A DNA stretch of 64,000 bases from Nereida sp965655635. GTDB taxonomy: Bacteria > Pseudomonadota > Alphaproteobacteria > Rhodobacterales > Rhodobacteraceae. The number at the start of each line of letters is the position of its first letter. Within the stretch, counting starts at the first letter, position 1. Positions 34,453-43,580 of the stretch are shown here, piece by piece. The stretch spans positions 26,244 through 90,243 of the forward strand of contig NZ_CBFHHE010000008.1 in the NCBI RefSeq assembly GCF_965655635.1, in the 5' to 3' direction. The notes under the pieces are model-generated. The model was not told the DNA's origin. It ran no database searches and worked only from the letters and a program-made list of their open reading frames with translations. The translations under genes were made by a program, and so were the position numbers.

Positions 34453-35835
34453 ATGTCGCCTAGTTTTTCTGCCGCCACCGATGATGCGATTGCGCTTTAT
34501 GTTGTTGAGGCCGATCAGCTGGCCGAGTGGATGCAGGGCCTGTCCGAGACTGAGCAATCATGGGCAAAAGTCCAAGGGTTTAGTGCGGCTTACGGGCAGG
34601 TCATTACGTTCCCGAGCGCGCTGGGCGGTGTGGCATCTGCGGCGGTGGGTGCAGGGACGAAAGTGGATCGTGCGCGCAACCGGTTCGTGTCTGGTGCGTT
34701 GCCGGTTGCCTTGCCCGAAGGTGTCTATGCACTGGCCAGTGCACTGGAAGGCCAAGCGGCAGAAACCTTTGCTCTTGGTTGGTTGTTGGGCAGCTACCGG
34801 TTTACGCGGTACGCGGTTGGGGCGGAGGCCCGTGCGCAGCTTGTGGCGCCAGCGGGTGTTGATGCAGCCCGCGTTGAGGCAATTGCTGCAGGTGAATGTT
34901 TGACCCGCGATCTGATCAACACGCCAACGGCAGACATGGGGCCGGAACATCTTGAAGCGGCAGCGCGCGAATTGGCCCAAACTCATGGCGCGTCGATCAA
35001 TGTCACCACGGGCTATGCGCTGATTGAGCAGAACTTCCCGATGATCCACGCGGTTGGCCGCGCCAGCGCAAGTGCGCCGCGTTTGATCGATATGAAATGG
35101 GGCGATGCAGGGCCAAAGCTGACGCTTGTTGGCAAGGGAGTGTGCTTTGATACGGGCGGGCTGAACATTAAACCCGGCGGCAGCATGGGTTTGATGAAAA
35201 AGGATATGGGCGGCAGTGCGACAGTGCTGGGCCTTGCGCATATGATCATGGCGACGGGCCTAAAGGTGCAGCTTCGGGTGCTGATCCCTGCGGTTGAAAA
35301 CAGCATCAGCGGCAACGCGTTCCGCCCGCAAGATATTCTGACGGCGCGCAATGGGCTGACTGTTGAGATTAACAACACCGATGCAGAAGGCCGCTTGGTA
35401 TTGGCCGACGCGCTTGCTTTCGCCGATGAAGACAACCCTGATATGATTATTTCTATGGCAACGCTGACGGGGGCTGCGCGGGTCGCGGTTGGTCCTGACT
35501 TGGCGCCGTTCTTTACGGATGACGACAGTGTTGCGCAGACGCTTAGCCAAGCAGGTAGCCACGTTGATGATCCGGTTTGGCGCATGCCGTTCTGGGATCC
35601 TTACGAGGCGATGATCGAACCGGGGATCGCAGATCTGGATAACGCCCCAAAGGGTGGGTTCGCGGGTGCGATTACGGCGGCATTGTTTCTGCGCCGGTTC
35701 GTCAAAAGTGCGCCGTATAGCCACTTTGATATCTACGGCTGGCAGCCATCTGCGGCCCCCGCGAGGGCCAAAGGTGGTGTTGGCCAAGGTGCGCGCGCCC
35801 TTCTTGAGGCGCTTCCGAAAATTCTGGGGCTGTAA
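34453..35835 (+). CDS. pepA: Leucyl aminopeptidase (M17 family)
   Basis: Cytosolic dimetal aminopeptidase of 460 residues that removes N-terminal Leu and many other residues and also hydrolyses Cys-Gly from glutathione breakdown. Metal and active-site motifs: GKGVCFDTGGLNIKPG (Lys and Asp), MKKDMGGSATVLGL and NTDAEGRLVLADAL. The N-terminal non-catalytic domain (1-150) is diverged and shorter than E. coli PepA. AAAAGGA precedes ATG. Followed at once by an NlpC/P60 gene. Confidence 0.95.
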   Translation: MSPSFSAATDDAIALYVVEADQLAEWMQGLSETEQSWAKVQGFSAAYGQVITFPSALGGVASAAVGAGTKVDRARNRFVSGALPVALPEGVYALASALEGQAAETFALGWLLGSYRFTRYAVGAEARAQLVAPAGVDAARVEAIAAGECLTRDLINTPTADMGPEHLEAAARELAQTHGASINVTTGYALIEQNFPMIHAVGRASASAPRLIDMKWGDAGPKLTLVGKGVCFDTGGLNIKPGGSMGLMKKDMGGSATVLGLAHMIMATGLKVQLRVLIPAVENSISGNAFRPQDILTARNGLTVEINNTDAEGRLVLADALAFADEDNPDMIISMATLTGAARVAVGPDLAPFFTDDDSVAQTLSQAGSHVDDPVWRMPFWDPYEAMIEPGIADLDNAPKGGFAGAITAALFLRRFVKSAPYSHFDIYGWQPSAAPARAKGGVGQGARALLEALPKILGL

Positions 35836-35838
35836 GCG

Positions 35839-36570
35839 GTGTTGTGCGTTAATGCCCCTGTCGCCGATCTGCTGCGAAGCCCTGATGGGCGACGGGATCG
35901 ACAGCTGTTGATGGGCGATGAGGTGCGATCGTTGCAAAGCGGCGATGGGTTTCATTATGTCCAATCGGTTAAGGACAGCTACATCGGTTATGTCGCCGAC
36001 GGGCTGATTGCAGAGCAGAACGCGCCCACGCACATGGTCGCCAGCTGTGCGACCCACGCCTATAGCACCGAAAGCTTTAAATCATCCGAGCGGCACGCGT
36101 TAAGTTTTGGCGCAAGGGTGCAAGTTGTGGATGAGCGTAAGAAGTTCTTTGAGACATCTGTGGGCTTTATCCCCAAAAAGCATCTTCGTCAAATTGAGCA
36201 GCGCTTCAGCGACCCCGTTACAATTGCGCAGATTTTCTTTGGCACGCCTTATCTTTGGGGCGGTAATTCGAGTGCTGGGATTGATTGTTCAGGGCTTGTT
36301 CAAGCGGCACTTTTGGCGTGCGGTGAGGCGTGTGCGGGCGACAGCGGTGATCAAGAACAAATGATCGGCGCACAGATTGCGCTGGACGCGCCTTTTCTGC
36401 GCGGAGATTTGTTGTTCTGGAAAGGCCACGTTGCCATGATGGTCGATGCCGAGACATTGATCCACGCCAATGCGCATCACATGGCAACAGTTTACGAGAG
36501 CGTCGCAGCAGCCATCACGCGGATTGAGGTCCAAGGGGACGGGCCGGTCACAACGCGTCGCAGGCTTTGA
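35839..36570 (+). CDS. NlpC/P60 family cysteine peptidase, short N terminus
   Basis: A 243-residue peptidase of the murein-peptide-cleaving family. Residues 10-60 are an SH3-like domain (LLMGDEVRSLQSGDGFHYVQ), with a second SH3-like part to about 120. The catalytic Cys is in GGNSSAGIDCSGLVQAAL; His follow in KGHVAMM and LIHANAHH. The frame starts at GTG 35839, three bases after pepA, without a ribosome site of its own, and lacks an upstream leader segment I would expect in this family, so the N terminus may have been lost or the real start may overlap pepA in another frame. No signal peptide. Confidence 0.82.
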   Translation: MLCVNAPVADLLRSPDGRRDRQLLMGDEVRSLQSGDGFHYVQSVKDSYIGYVADGLIAEQNAPTHMVASCATHAYSTESFKSSERHALSFGARVQVVDERKKFFETSVGFIPKKHLRQIEQRFSDPVTIAQIFFGTPYLWGGNSSAGIDCSGLVQAALLACGEACAGDSGDQEQMIGAQIALDAPFLRGDLLFWKGHVAMMVDAETLIHANAHHMATVYESVAAAITRIEVQGDGPVTTRRRL

Positions 36571-36574
36571 TCGC

Positions 36575-36910
36575 TTAGGTCACCGCGCGGATTAGTTTAC
36601 GTTCAAGAACGTGCAAAACGGACTTAAGCTCGTGGCCGCGTTTCAGGATTTGCCCATCCATTCCAATAACGGAATACATCCCTTGCTTCAGGCGCAGCTT
36701 TGGGCGCTTTTCAATACGGTAAAGCGGTTGCTCTGCGGTGCGTTTGAATACGGAAAAAATGGCAACATCGCGCATGGCGGAAATGCCGTAGTCGCGCCAC
36801 TCACCAGCAGCGACCATGCGCCCATAGAGCGACAGGATCATGTTAAGCTCGAGGCGGTGAAACATCACGTCTTGCTCGGTGACGCGGGTTATTGGCGTTG
36901 CTGAAGTCAT
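36575..36910 (-). CDS. DUF2794 domain-containing protein
   Basis: An uncharacterised 111-residue protein of alphaproteobacteria. Recognised by FHRLELNMILSLYGRMVAAG, EWRDYGISAMRDVAIFSVFK and YRIEKRPKLRLKQGMYSV. It is basic and cytosolic, with no membrane segment. ATG 36910 is preferred to TTG 36916. Convergent with the NlpC gene. Confidence 0.85.
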   Translation of the reverse strand: MTSATPITRVTEQDVMFHRLELNMILSLYGRMVAAGEWRDYGISAMRDVAIFSVFKRTAEQPLYRIEKRPKLRLKQGMYSVIGMDGQILKRGHELKSVLHVLERKLIRAVT

Positions 36911-37216
36911 GCCCAACAGTTGCGTTGATGGGGCGGAAAATCAAGGCGGTCACAAAAATGTCTAGCTGTGTTCTTTGTCTCGCCCTTTTGTGCCCCGAAC
37001 CTAGCGCCCGTACGGCGTAAACGCGTGTGCCCATAGCAATGGTCCGAGCCCCCACTTTATCCATTACCAAGGCCCATGCGTTTACGTCGACAACCCTAGC
37101 TATCAGCGCCCAACCGATATGTTTTAGTTAGCCCGCAACAATCTATTGCGCATTGCATTGGGCCGCTTGGCGCGCCTAGTGTCAGGGCAAATAAGCAATG
37201 ATCGGAGAGTTGGATT
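36911..37216. other. Intergenic region before adhC
   Basis: 306 bases between the divergent DUF2794 and adhC genes. It must hold both promoters. I see no hairpin, repeat or gene; GGAGAG before the adhC ATG is its ribosome site. Confidence 0.5.
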
Positions 37217-38329
37217 ATGCGTACGCGTGCTGCGGTAGCGACCCAAGCGGGCAAGCCCTTAGAAGTGATGGAAGTAAACTTGGCGGGCCCACGGTCCGGT
37301 GAGGTTGTGGTTGAAATTAAGGCCACTGGCATTTGTCACACAGATGAATTTACTCTGTCTGGTGCCGATCCTGAGGGGCTTTTCCCCGCGATTTTGGGCC
37401 ACGAAGGGGCGGGTGTTGTTGTGGACGTGGGTCCTGATGTGACCTCGCTTAAGAAGGGCGATCACGTGATCCCACTTTATACGCCCGAATGCCGGACGTG
37501 CGAATATTGCCTCAACCCCAAGACTAACTTGTGCCAGTCCATTCGTAGCACCCAAGGTCAGGGCCTTATGCCCGATGGGACCAGTCGTTTTACCACGCTC
37601 GATGGTGATCCAATTTTGCACTATATGGGCTGTTCGACTTTCGCTAACCATACGGTTGTGCCGGAAATTGCACTGGCCAAAGTACGCAAAGACGCGCCGT
37701 TTGATAAGATTTGCTACATTGGCTGCGGTGTCACAACGGGCATCGGGGCGGTCATTAACACGGCCAAAGCGGAGATTGGCAGCCGTGCGATTGTCTTTGG
37801 GTTGGGCGGCATTGGTCTGAACGTGATCCAAGGGCTGCGGCTTGCAGGTGCGGATCAGATTGTGGGCGTTGATATCAACCCCAGCAAAGTTGAGATGGCC
37901 ACCCGTTTTGGGATGACTGACTTTGTGAACCCCAAAGAAGTCGATGGTGACTTGGTGGCCTATCTTGTGGCGCTGACCAAGGGCGGCGCGGACTACACGT
38001 TTGATGCAACGGGCAACGTGGATGTAATGCGCACGGCGTTGGAATCTGCACACAAAGGATGGGGTGAAAGCATCATCATTGGTGTTGCACCCGCCGGCGC
38101 AGAAATCAGCACCCGTCCGTTCCAATTGGTCACAGGCCGGTCATGGCGTGGCACGGCCTTTGGCGGCGCACGCGGTCGCACAGATGTGCCGCAGATCGTT
38201 GATTGGTACATGGACGGCAAGATCGAGATCGATCCAATGATTACGCACACAATGGGGCTTGATGACATTAACCACGGGTTTGACCTGATGCATCAGGGCA
38301 AGTCGATCCGTTCGGTAGTGGTGTATTAA
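37217..38329 (+). CDS. adhC: S-(hydroxymethyl)glutathione dehydrogenase (class III alcohol dehydrogenase)
   Basis: Oxidises the formaldehyde-glutathione adduct to S-formylglutathione with NAD+. It also reduces S-nitrosoglutathione in relatives. 370 residues. Catalytic zinc Cys in KATGICHTDEFTLSG and His in GHEGAGVV. Structural zinc uses the four Cys of CRTCEYCLNPKTNLC. The Rossmann nucleotide site is FGLGGIGLNVIQG. The next step, FghA, lies 1.7 kb downstream, with tetR and AEC genes between. Confidence 0.97.
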   Translation: MRTRAAVATQAGKPLEVMEVNLAGPRSGEVVVEIKATGICHTDEFTLSGADPEGLFPAILGHEGAGVVVDVGPDVTSLKKGDHVIPLYTPECRTCEYCLNPKTNLCQSIRSTQGQGLMPDGTSRFTTLDGDPILHYMGCSTFANHTVVPEIALAKVRKDAPFDKICYIGCGVTTGIGAVINTAKAEIGSRAIVFGLGGIGLNVIQGLRLAGADQIVGVDINPSKVEMATRFGMTDFVNPKEVDGDLVAYLVALTKGGADYTFDATGNVDVMRTALESAHKGWGESIIIGVAPAGAEISTRPFQLVTGRSWRGTAFGGARGRTDVPQIVDWYMDGKIEIDPMITHTMGLDDINHGFDLMHQGKSIRSVVVY

Positions 38330-38338
38330 GCGCTGCGT

Positions 38339-38956
38339 TTACGCGCCGTAGCGTGACAAAAACAGATCGACCGCAGCAGTTGCAATGCGGTCGATCTCTT
38401 CCTCGGTAAACCCGTCTTGGATGCCGAATATCAGTTTCTCGTGCAGGTCCGCTTTGCACAGTTGCGGCAGTTGATCCGCGGCCATGTCAATATCGTCAAT
38501 CACCAGATCCCCCTTGGCAATCGCCGCGTTGAGATACGTGATCAACCGTTTGCGCGCTTCCATTGGACCGTTGAGGTAAAACGCGCGCCCCAGTTCGGGA
38601 AAGCGACTGCTTTCAGCGACGGCAATGCGAAAGACATTCACGCCAAAATCCGAATAAAAGAAACGCATCATGGATTTACACGCTTTGCGCAAAACGTCGC
38701 GTGGCGGCAGCGCCATGTTGATTTCATCAAGTGCTGCGTCTGCTTGGCGCGTACATTCGGTCCGCGCGACTTCCATGAACAGAACGCGTTTGTCGGTGAA
38801 GTAGCTGTATAAAGTAGCCTTGGAGACTTTGGCTTCGCGGGCGATGTCATCCACGCTGGCGCCGTCAAAGCCATCGCGCATGAACACACGTGTTGCGCCG
38901 TTGATCACTTGATCAAACTTGCGACCCTTTTTGATGACCGGCAGTTCGGCGTTCAT
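38339..38956 (-). CDS. TetR-family transcriptional regulator
   Basis: A 205-residue repressor-type protein. Helix-turn-helix: GATRVFMRDGFDGASVDDIA then REAKVSKATLYSYFTDKRVL. The C-terminal ligand domain is unassigned. ATG 38956 is preferred; the frame start at 39019 adds 21 residues that do not match the usual N terminus. Divergent from the AEC transporter by 123 bases, so it most likely represses AEC and fghA. Confidence 0.9.
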   Translation of the reverse strand: MNAELPVIKKGRKFDQVINGATRVFMRDGFDGASVDDIAREAKVSKATLYSYFTDKRVLFMEVARTECTRQADAALDEINMALPPRDVLRKACKSMMRFFYSDFGVNVFRIAVAESSRFPELGRAFYLNGPMEARKRLITYLNAAIAKGDLVIDDIDMAADQLPQLCKADLHEKLIFGIQDGFTEEEIDRIATAAVDLFLSRYGA

Positions 38957-39079
38957 AAAACCCACCCAAGCGATAAATTCAGAAGCCAATACATAAACTG
39001 GTTCGTTTAGTTTGTCCAAGCAGACATTTGGGTGAACGCCGCTCTTCCCCGCTCGGTCGTTGCGTGCTAGCGATTTGAT

Positions 39080-40015
39080 ATGGTGGATATATTTCTGAAA
39101 ACTTTACCCTTTTTCGCGTTGATCGCGCTTGGGTATGGCGCGGCGCGGCGGGGGTTCTTTCCGCCTGAGGCCACGGGATATCTGACCAAGTTCGTCTTTT
39201 ACTTCGCCCTATCGGCCATGCTGTTCCGCTTTTCAGCCAACCTTAGTCTTGCAGAAGTTATCGATTGGCCGCTTGTGTGGGCATATCTTTTGGGCTCCCT
39301 AGCGTTATACTTATTGGCAACTGTTGTGGCCTTGATTCGCAAGCGCGGTATCCTTGAAGGCGCGCTTGAGGCGCAATGCGCCGTTATCGGCAACGTTGGT
39401 TTCTTGGGTATTCCAATGCTGATTTTGTTGTTTGGAGAACGTTCCGTTGGACCTGTGATGTTGGTGTTGGCGGTTGATCTAATTGTGTTTGGATCGGTGA
39501 TCGTCATCTTGATCACCGGTGCGCGTGATGGGCGGATGTCGCTTGGAATTTTGCGAAGCATTGCGATTGGTCTTGTGAAGAACCCGATGATTGTATCCAT
39601 CGTTTTGGGGCTATGTTGGTCGGCAACGGATCAGCCGCTGCCCGCACCTGTGAACGAATTTCTGGGCATCTTGGGTGCAGCTGCCACGCCTGGTGCGCTC
39701 TTTGCGATTGGTGCGTCCTTGGCGGATAAATCTGCGGAACGGATCAGTGTCGCGGGGTGGTTAACTTTCTGTAAACTTGTCCTGCACCCCTTAGCCGTGG
39801 GCGCGCTTGCCTTGTTTGTCTTTACGGTCGATTCGTATTCGGCAGCTGTGATGATCGCGACAGCGGCGCTTCCGGTGGCGGGCAATGTGTACATCATCGC
39901 GCGGCATTATGATGTCGCACCATCGCGGGCTTCGGCCAGTATTTTTGTCTCAACCGTGGTTTCTGTGGTCAGCCTTTCAGTGGTGATCGCGTGGGTTACG
40001 AAAACTCTTTTGTGA
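39080..40015 (+). CDS. AEC-family (auxin efflux carrier-like) transporter
   Basis: A 311-residue membrane protein with ten helices in two five-helix halves. LPFFALIALGYGAARRGFFP opens, and YLTKFVFYFALSAMLFRFSA carries the polar break. Substrates of bacterial AEC proteins are mostly small acids such as malate. Ten bases before fghA and divergent from tetR, it is probably co-expressed with fghA, perhaps handling a metabolite of C1 detoxification. Confidence 0.87.
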   Translation: MVDIFLKTLPFFALIALGYGAARRGFFPPEATGYLTKFVFYFALSAMLFRFSANLSLAEVIDWPLVWAYLLGSLALYLLATVVALIRKRGILEGALEAQCAVIGNVGFLGIPMLILLFGERSVGPVMLVLAVDLIVFGSVIVILITGARDGRMSLGILRSIAIGLVKNPMIVSIVLGLCWSATDQPLPAPVNEFLGILGAAATPGALFAIGASLADKSAERISVAGWLTFCKLVLHPLAVGALALFVFTVDSYSAAVMIATAALPVAGNVYIIARHYDVAPSRASASIFVSTVVSVVSLSVVIAWVTKTLL

Positions 40016-40024
40016 GGAATTGCC

Positions 40025-40849
40025 GTGTTAAAACTGATCTCTGAAAACCGTGCATTCGATGGCGTGCAACGTGTGTATTCCCACCGTTCTGAGGCATGTG
40101 ATTGCGACATGACGTTTGGGCTTTATCTGCCCGCAGAAGCCGCGTTTGGCCCTGTGCCTTTGCTGACATATTTGTCGGGTCTGACGTGCACCCATGCCAA
40201 TGCTATGGAAAAATCCGGCGCGCAAAGATGGGCCGCTGAGGAAGGCATTGCAGTACTTTTCCCCGATACGTCGCCCCGTGGCGAGGGCGTGCCAGATGAC
40301 GAGGCATATGACCTTGGGCAAGGGGCGGGCTTTTACGTGAATGCGCAAAACGCGCCGTGGTTGTCGCACTTCAAGATGTGGGATTATATCACCAAAGATT
40401 TACACGGCGCTCTGGCTGAACTGCCTGTTGATCTTGAGCGTCAGAGCATCACGGGCCATTCCATGGGTGGGCATGGCGCGTTGACCTTGGCGATGCATAT
40501 GCCCGAACGCTACCGCGCGGTTTCGGCGTTTGCCCCCATTGCTAACCCAACCCAAAGCGACTGGGGCATAAAGCAGCTTGGCGCATATTTGCCGCAAACC
40601 GAATGGGCCAATCACGATGCCAGCTTGCTGATGGCTGAACGCGGGTTTGCCGGCCCTGTGTTGATTGACCAAGGTACTGAAGATCAGTTTCTTGATTTGC
40701 TGCGCCCCGAAAGCCTAGCCCACGCAATGACAGCGCGCCGCCAAGCGGGTGAATTTCGGATGCAGAAAGGGTATGATCACAGTTATTATTTTGTCTCGAC
40801 GTTTATGGCCGATCACATCGCCTTTCACGCAGAGGCACTGCACGGGTGA
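40025..40849 (+). CDS. fghA: S-formylglutathione hydrolase
   Basis: Releases formate and glutathione from S-formylglutathione, completing the AdhC pathway. 274 residues, alpha/beta hydrolase. The nucleophile is in GHSMGGHGAL; Asp and His appear in IDQGTEDQFLD and GYDHSYYF. LTYLSGLTCTHANAMEKSG is the esterase D signature. GTG start 40025 with GAGG seven bases upstream. Overlaps the next ORF by four bases. Confidence 0.95.
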   Translation: MLKLISENRAFDGVQRVYSHRSEACDCDMTFGLYLPAEAAFGPVPLLTYLSGLTCTHANAMEKSGAQRWAAEEGIAVLFPDTSPRGEGVPDDEAYDLGQGAGFYVNAQNAPWLSHFKMWDYITKDLHGALAELPVDLERQSITGHSMGGHGALTLAMHMPERYRAVSAFAPIANPTQSDWGIKQLGAYLPQTEWANHDASLLMAERGFAGPVLIDQGTEDQFLDLLRPESLAHAMTARRQAGEFRMQKGYDHSYYFVSTFMADHIAFHAEALHG

Positions 40850-41313
40850 TTTACGTTGATGCAGATGCCTGTCCCGTCAAAGCCGAGGCAGAGCGCGTGG
40901 CGACGCGGCATAGGCTTACCCTTTTTGTCGTGAGCAACGGCGGATTGCGCCCATCCCAGAACCCGTTGGTAGAAAACATTATCGTGCCGGACGGACCGGA
41001 TGTTGCGGATATGTGGATCGCAGATCGCGCCAAAGCCGGTGACGTAGTGATCACCGGTGACATTCCGCTGGCGGCTAAATGCGTAGAGGCAGGGGCCCGC
41101 GTGATCAAACATAACGGTGAAATTCTGGACGCGCGCAATATCGGACAGGTTTTGGCGACCCGGGACTTGATGCAGGATTTGCGTAGTGCGGACCCGTTTC
41201 GTCAAGGGGGCGGGCGACCGTTTTCCAAGGCCGACAGATCGCGATTTTTAGACGGGCTTGAGCGCGTGGTGCGCTTTGCCAAATCAGACGCAGAAAAAGG
41301 AACAGCACCATGA
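40846..41313 (+). CDS. YaiI/YqxD family protein (DUF188)
   Basis: A 155-residue uncharacterised protein, MIYVDADACPVKAEAERVAT with SNGGLRPS and DMWIADRAKAGDVVITGDIP. The DUF188 family has a PIN-like fold and conserved Asp, suggesting metal binding or nuclease activity, unproven. GTG start overlaps the fghA stop, and the stop overlaps the HAD gene (ATGA), so it is in the same transcript. Confidence 0.9.
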   Translation: MIYVDADACPVKAEAERVATRHRLTLFVVSNGGLRPSQNPLVENIIVPDGPDVADMWIADRAKAGDVVITGDIPLAAKCVEAGARVIKHNGEILDARNIGQVLATRDLMQDLRSADPFRQGGGRPFSKADRSRFLDGLERVVRFAKSDAEKGTAP

Positions 41314-41930
41314 GTGTTCAGGCAGTGGTTTTTGACATCGGCAACGTGCTTATTGAATGGCACCCGGAACGCTTTTTTGACAGTGTAATTGGTCAGGAGC
41401 GCCGCGAAGCGATGTTTGCAGAAGTAGATCTGCACGGCATGAACGACCGCGTTGACCGTGGCGAGGGCTTTCGCGATGTGATCTATGCGCAGGCTGAAAA
41501 AACGCCGCAGTGGCGTGATGAAATCCGTATCTGGCATGATCGGTGGATCGAGATGGCCGCGCCGGTGATTGAGCATTCCGTCCGCTTGCAAACCGCACTG
41601 CGTTCTAAAGGGGTTCCAGTTTTTTCGCTGACCAACTTCGGTATTGAGAGCTTTGCTTACGCGCAGACGCATTATCCGTTTTTGACAAATTTCGATCGCC
41701 AATATGTTAGTGGCCACATGCGCTGTATCAAGCCAGAACCACAGATTTATCAGATGATGGAAGATGACTGCGGTGTCGCGCCTGAAGGGTTGCTCTTTAC
41801 GGATGACCGCGCGGATAACATCGCAATGGCTGCTTCACGCGGATGGCAAACGCACCTGTTTGAAGGCCCGCAAGGATGGGCTGATCGACTGGTGGCCGAA
41901 GGCTTGTTGAGCGCAGAGAAGGCCGTGTAG
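41310..41930 (+). CDS. HAD-superfamily hydrolase (epoxide hydrolase N-like subfamily)
   Basis: A 206-residue phosphatase or dehalogenase-type HAD protein. The nucleophile Asp is in VVFDIGNVLIEWHP. Motif II is SLTNFG, and the final acid pair is in LFTDDRADNIAMAA. A helical cap lies between. The family includes haloacid dehalogenases, yeast glucose phosphatases and flavin phosphatases; the substrate is unknown. Translation overlaps DUF188. Confidence 0.9.
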   Translation: MSVQAVVFDIGNVLIEWHPERFFDSVIGQERREAMFAEVDLHGMNDRVDRGEGFRDVIYAQAEKTPQWRDEIRIWHDRWIEMAAPVIEHSVRLQTALRSKGVPVFSLTNFGIESFAYAQTHYPFLTNFDRQYVSGHMRCIKPEPQIYQMMEDDCGVAPEGLLFTDDRADNIAMAASRGWQTHLFEGPQGWADRLVAEGLLSAEKAV

Positions 41931-41941
41931 CCTAAGTGGCC

Positions 41942-43186
41942 TTAGCTTGCCACGGCTGCCGGTAACGGGCGCTCTTTGATGGGCAGATGCACGATTGCAC
42001 TGAACGCGCCCACACCCACGCCGACCCACCAGACCATGTTATAATCACCGTAGATATCGTACATTTTACCGCCCAGCCAAACGCCAAGAAAGCTGCCCAG
42101 TTGATGGCTGAAAAAGACGATGCCATAGAGCGTGCCCATGTAGCGCAGGCCGTAAATATGCGCGACAAGGCCGCTGGTCAGTGGCACTGTGGCCAGCCAT
42201 AATGAGCCCATCGCAAGCGAGAACAAGATCACTGTTGTGGGCGTGATCGGCATCAGGATAAACACAGCCGCCACGAGTGTCCGGCCTGTGTAGATACCCG
42301 CCAGCAGGTATTTCTTGGAGTAACGTTTGCCTGCCCAACCGGCCAAAAGGGTGCCCGCAATGTTGGCCGCGCCGATCAGCGCGATGGCCATCGCACCCAG
42401 TGCGCTGGTGGTGGTGATGCCCATGTTATGCAGGACGCCGCCTGCCAAAATAGGGCCGCACATTTCGGTAATCATTGCGGGGAAGTGCGCGGTGATGAAG
42501 GCAAGCTGATAGCCGCAGGAAAAGAACCCAAGGAAGATGAGTGAATAGGACGGGTCTTTGAAGGCCTTTATCAGGATTTGGCCCATCGACTCTTCCAGCT
42601 CGGCTTTGCTGGCTGGGGCGGCCGTGTTCATCAAAGGTAGGCACAATAGCGTGCTGATGATCAGACCCGCAAAGACGATAAAGACCATTTGCCATGACAT
42701 GATTGTCAAAAGCGCCTCGGCGACTGGGGCCCCAAAGATCTGGCCTGCGCTACCGGCTGCGGTGGCAATGGCAAGTGCCATAGAGCGGTTCTCATCACTT
42801 GCGGCACGCCCCACAACGGCCAGAATGACGCCGAAACCTGTCCCCGCGATGCCAAAGCCCACGAGCCACGCATAGGCTTGGTGGCCCAAAGGCGTGATGG
42901 CTTGTGATGACAACAAAAGGCCAATTGCATAGGTCAGCGCGCCCAAAATAATGGCTTTGCGGTCCGTTAGCTTTTCAGCGATGGCCCCAAAGATCGGCTG
43001 GCCAATGCCCCACGCAAGGTTCTGAATGGCGATCGCGAGAGAGAACTCGGTGCGCAACCAGCCGAATTCCTCTGCGATGGGAATTTGGAACACGCCAAAA
43101 CTTGCCCGGATCGCAAAGCTGACCATGATAATGATGCAGCCCGCAACGAGGACTGGCGTAATGAGAGGCGCGCTTGATGTTTTCAT
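41942..43186 (-). CDS. MFS transporter
   Basis: A 414-residue, 12-helix MFS protein. FAIRASFGVFQIPIAEEFGW resembles monocarboxylate and oxalate/formate antiporter subgroups. The loop motif GAIAEKLTDRKAI lies between helices 2 and 3. ATG 43186 is preferred to TTG 43210. Convergent with the HAD gene. Substrate unknown. Confidence 0.87.
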   Translation of the reverse strand: MKTSSAPLITPVLVAGCIIIMVSFAIRASFGVFQIPIAEEFGWLRTEFSLAIAIQNLAWGIGQPIFGAIAEKLTDRKAIILGALTYAIGLLLSSQAITPLGHQAYAWLVGFGIAGTGFGVILAVVGRAASDENRSMALAIATAAGSAGQIFGAPVAEALLTIMSWQMVFIVFAGLIISTLLCLPLMNTAAPASKAELEESMGQILIKAFKDPSYSLIFLGFFSCGYQLAFITAHFPAMITEMCGPILAGGVLHNMGITTTSALGAMAIALIGAANIAGTLLAGWAGKRYSKKYLLAGIYTGRTLVAAVFILMPITPTTVILFSLAMGSLWLATVPLTSGLVAHIYGLRYMGTLYGIVFFSHQLGSFLGVWLGGKMYDIYGDYNMVWWVGVGVGAFSAIVHLPIKERPLPAAVAS

Positions 43187-43238
43187 CCCGCTTAGATGGC
43201 GCAGGTTCAATGACCGGTCAATTCTTATTGTGCTTATG

Positions 43239-43523
43239 TCATTGACCGTTAGCGTTTTCGTCTATCGCACCGTTGATGTCTGCCAAAGCGTTGCTGAGAA
43301 CTGTGGCCCATTCACCGATGATGGGGATGAAATCAATCTGGCTGAGCAAATAGACAAGCACAGAAACCAGTAGCGTTGCCCCAATAACGGACCCTAAACC
43401 AAAGGCCAGCCCGCGCGCAAAATTGAACGCCAGCATCTTGGGCACAGAGTTGTGCATCGTCACAAAGCGGTGCCCATTCAGTTTAGCGACCTCGGCGGCC
43501 AGTTTCTTGATGTCTTGATCCAT
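43239..43523 (-). CDS. DUF5665-like small membrane protein
   Basis: A 94-residue protein. After a hydrophilic start (MDQDIKKLAAEVAKLNGHRF) comes AFNFARGLAFGLGSVIGATL and a second hydrophobic stretch LVSVLVYLLSQIDFIPIIGE, then an acidic tail. The DUF5665 family matches this pattern. ATG 43523 is used; the frame extends to 44012 but runs antisense inside zapE and is not protein-like there. Role unknown. Divergent from zapE by 57 bases. Confidence 0.8.
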   Translation of the reverse strand: MDQDIKKLAAEVAKLNGHRFVTMHNSVPKMLAFNFARGLAFGLGSVIGATLLVSVLVYLLSQIDFIPIIGEWATVLSNALADINGAIDENANGQ

Positions 43524-43580
43524 CTCGAAATCATGCGTCTTTTTCTGGTATTTGTAAAACTGAACGACTAGGCAAACGTT

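Noticed and set aside
34382..34903. 173-residue plus-strand ORF overlapping pepA
   Set aside because: An out-of-frame shadow of pepA, rich in Arg, Leu and Trp, with no domain.
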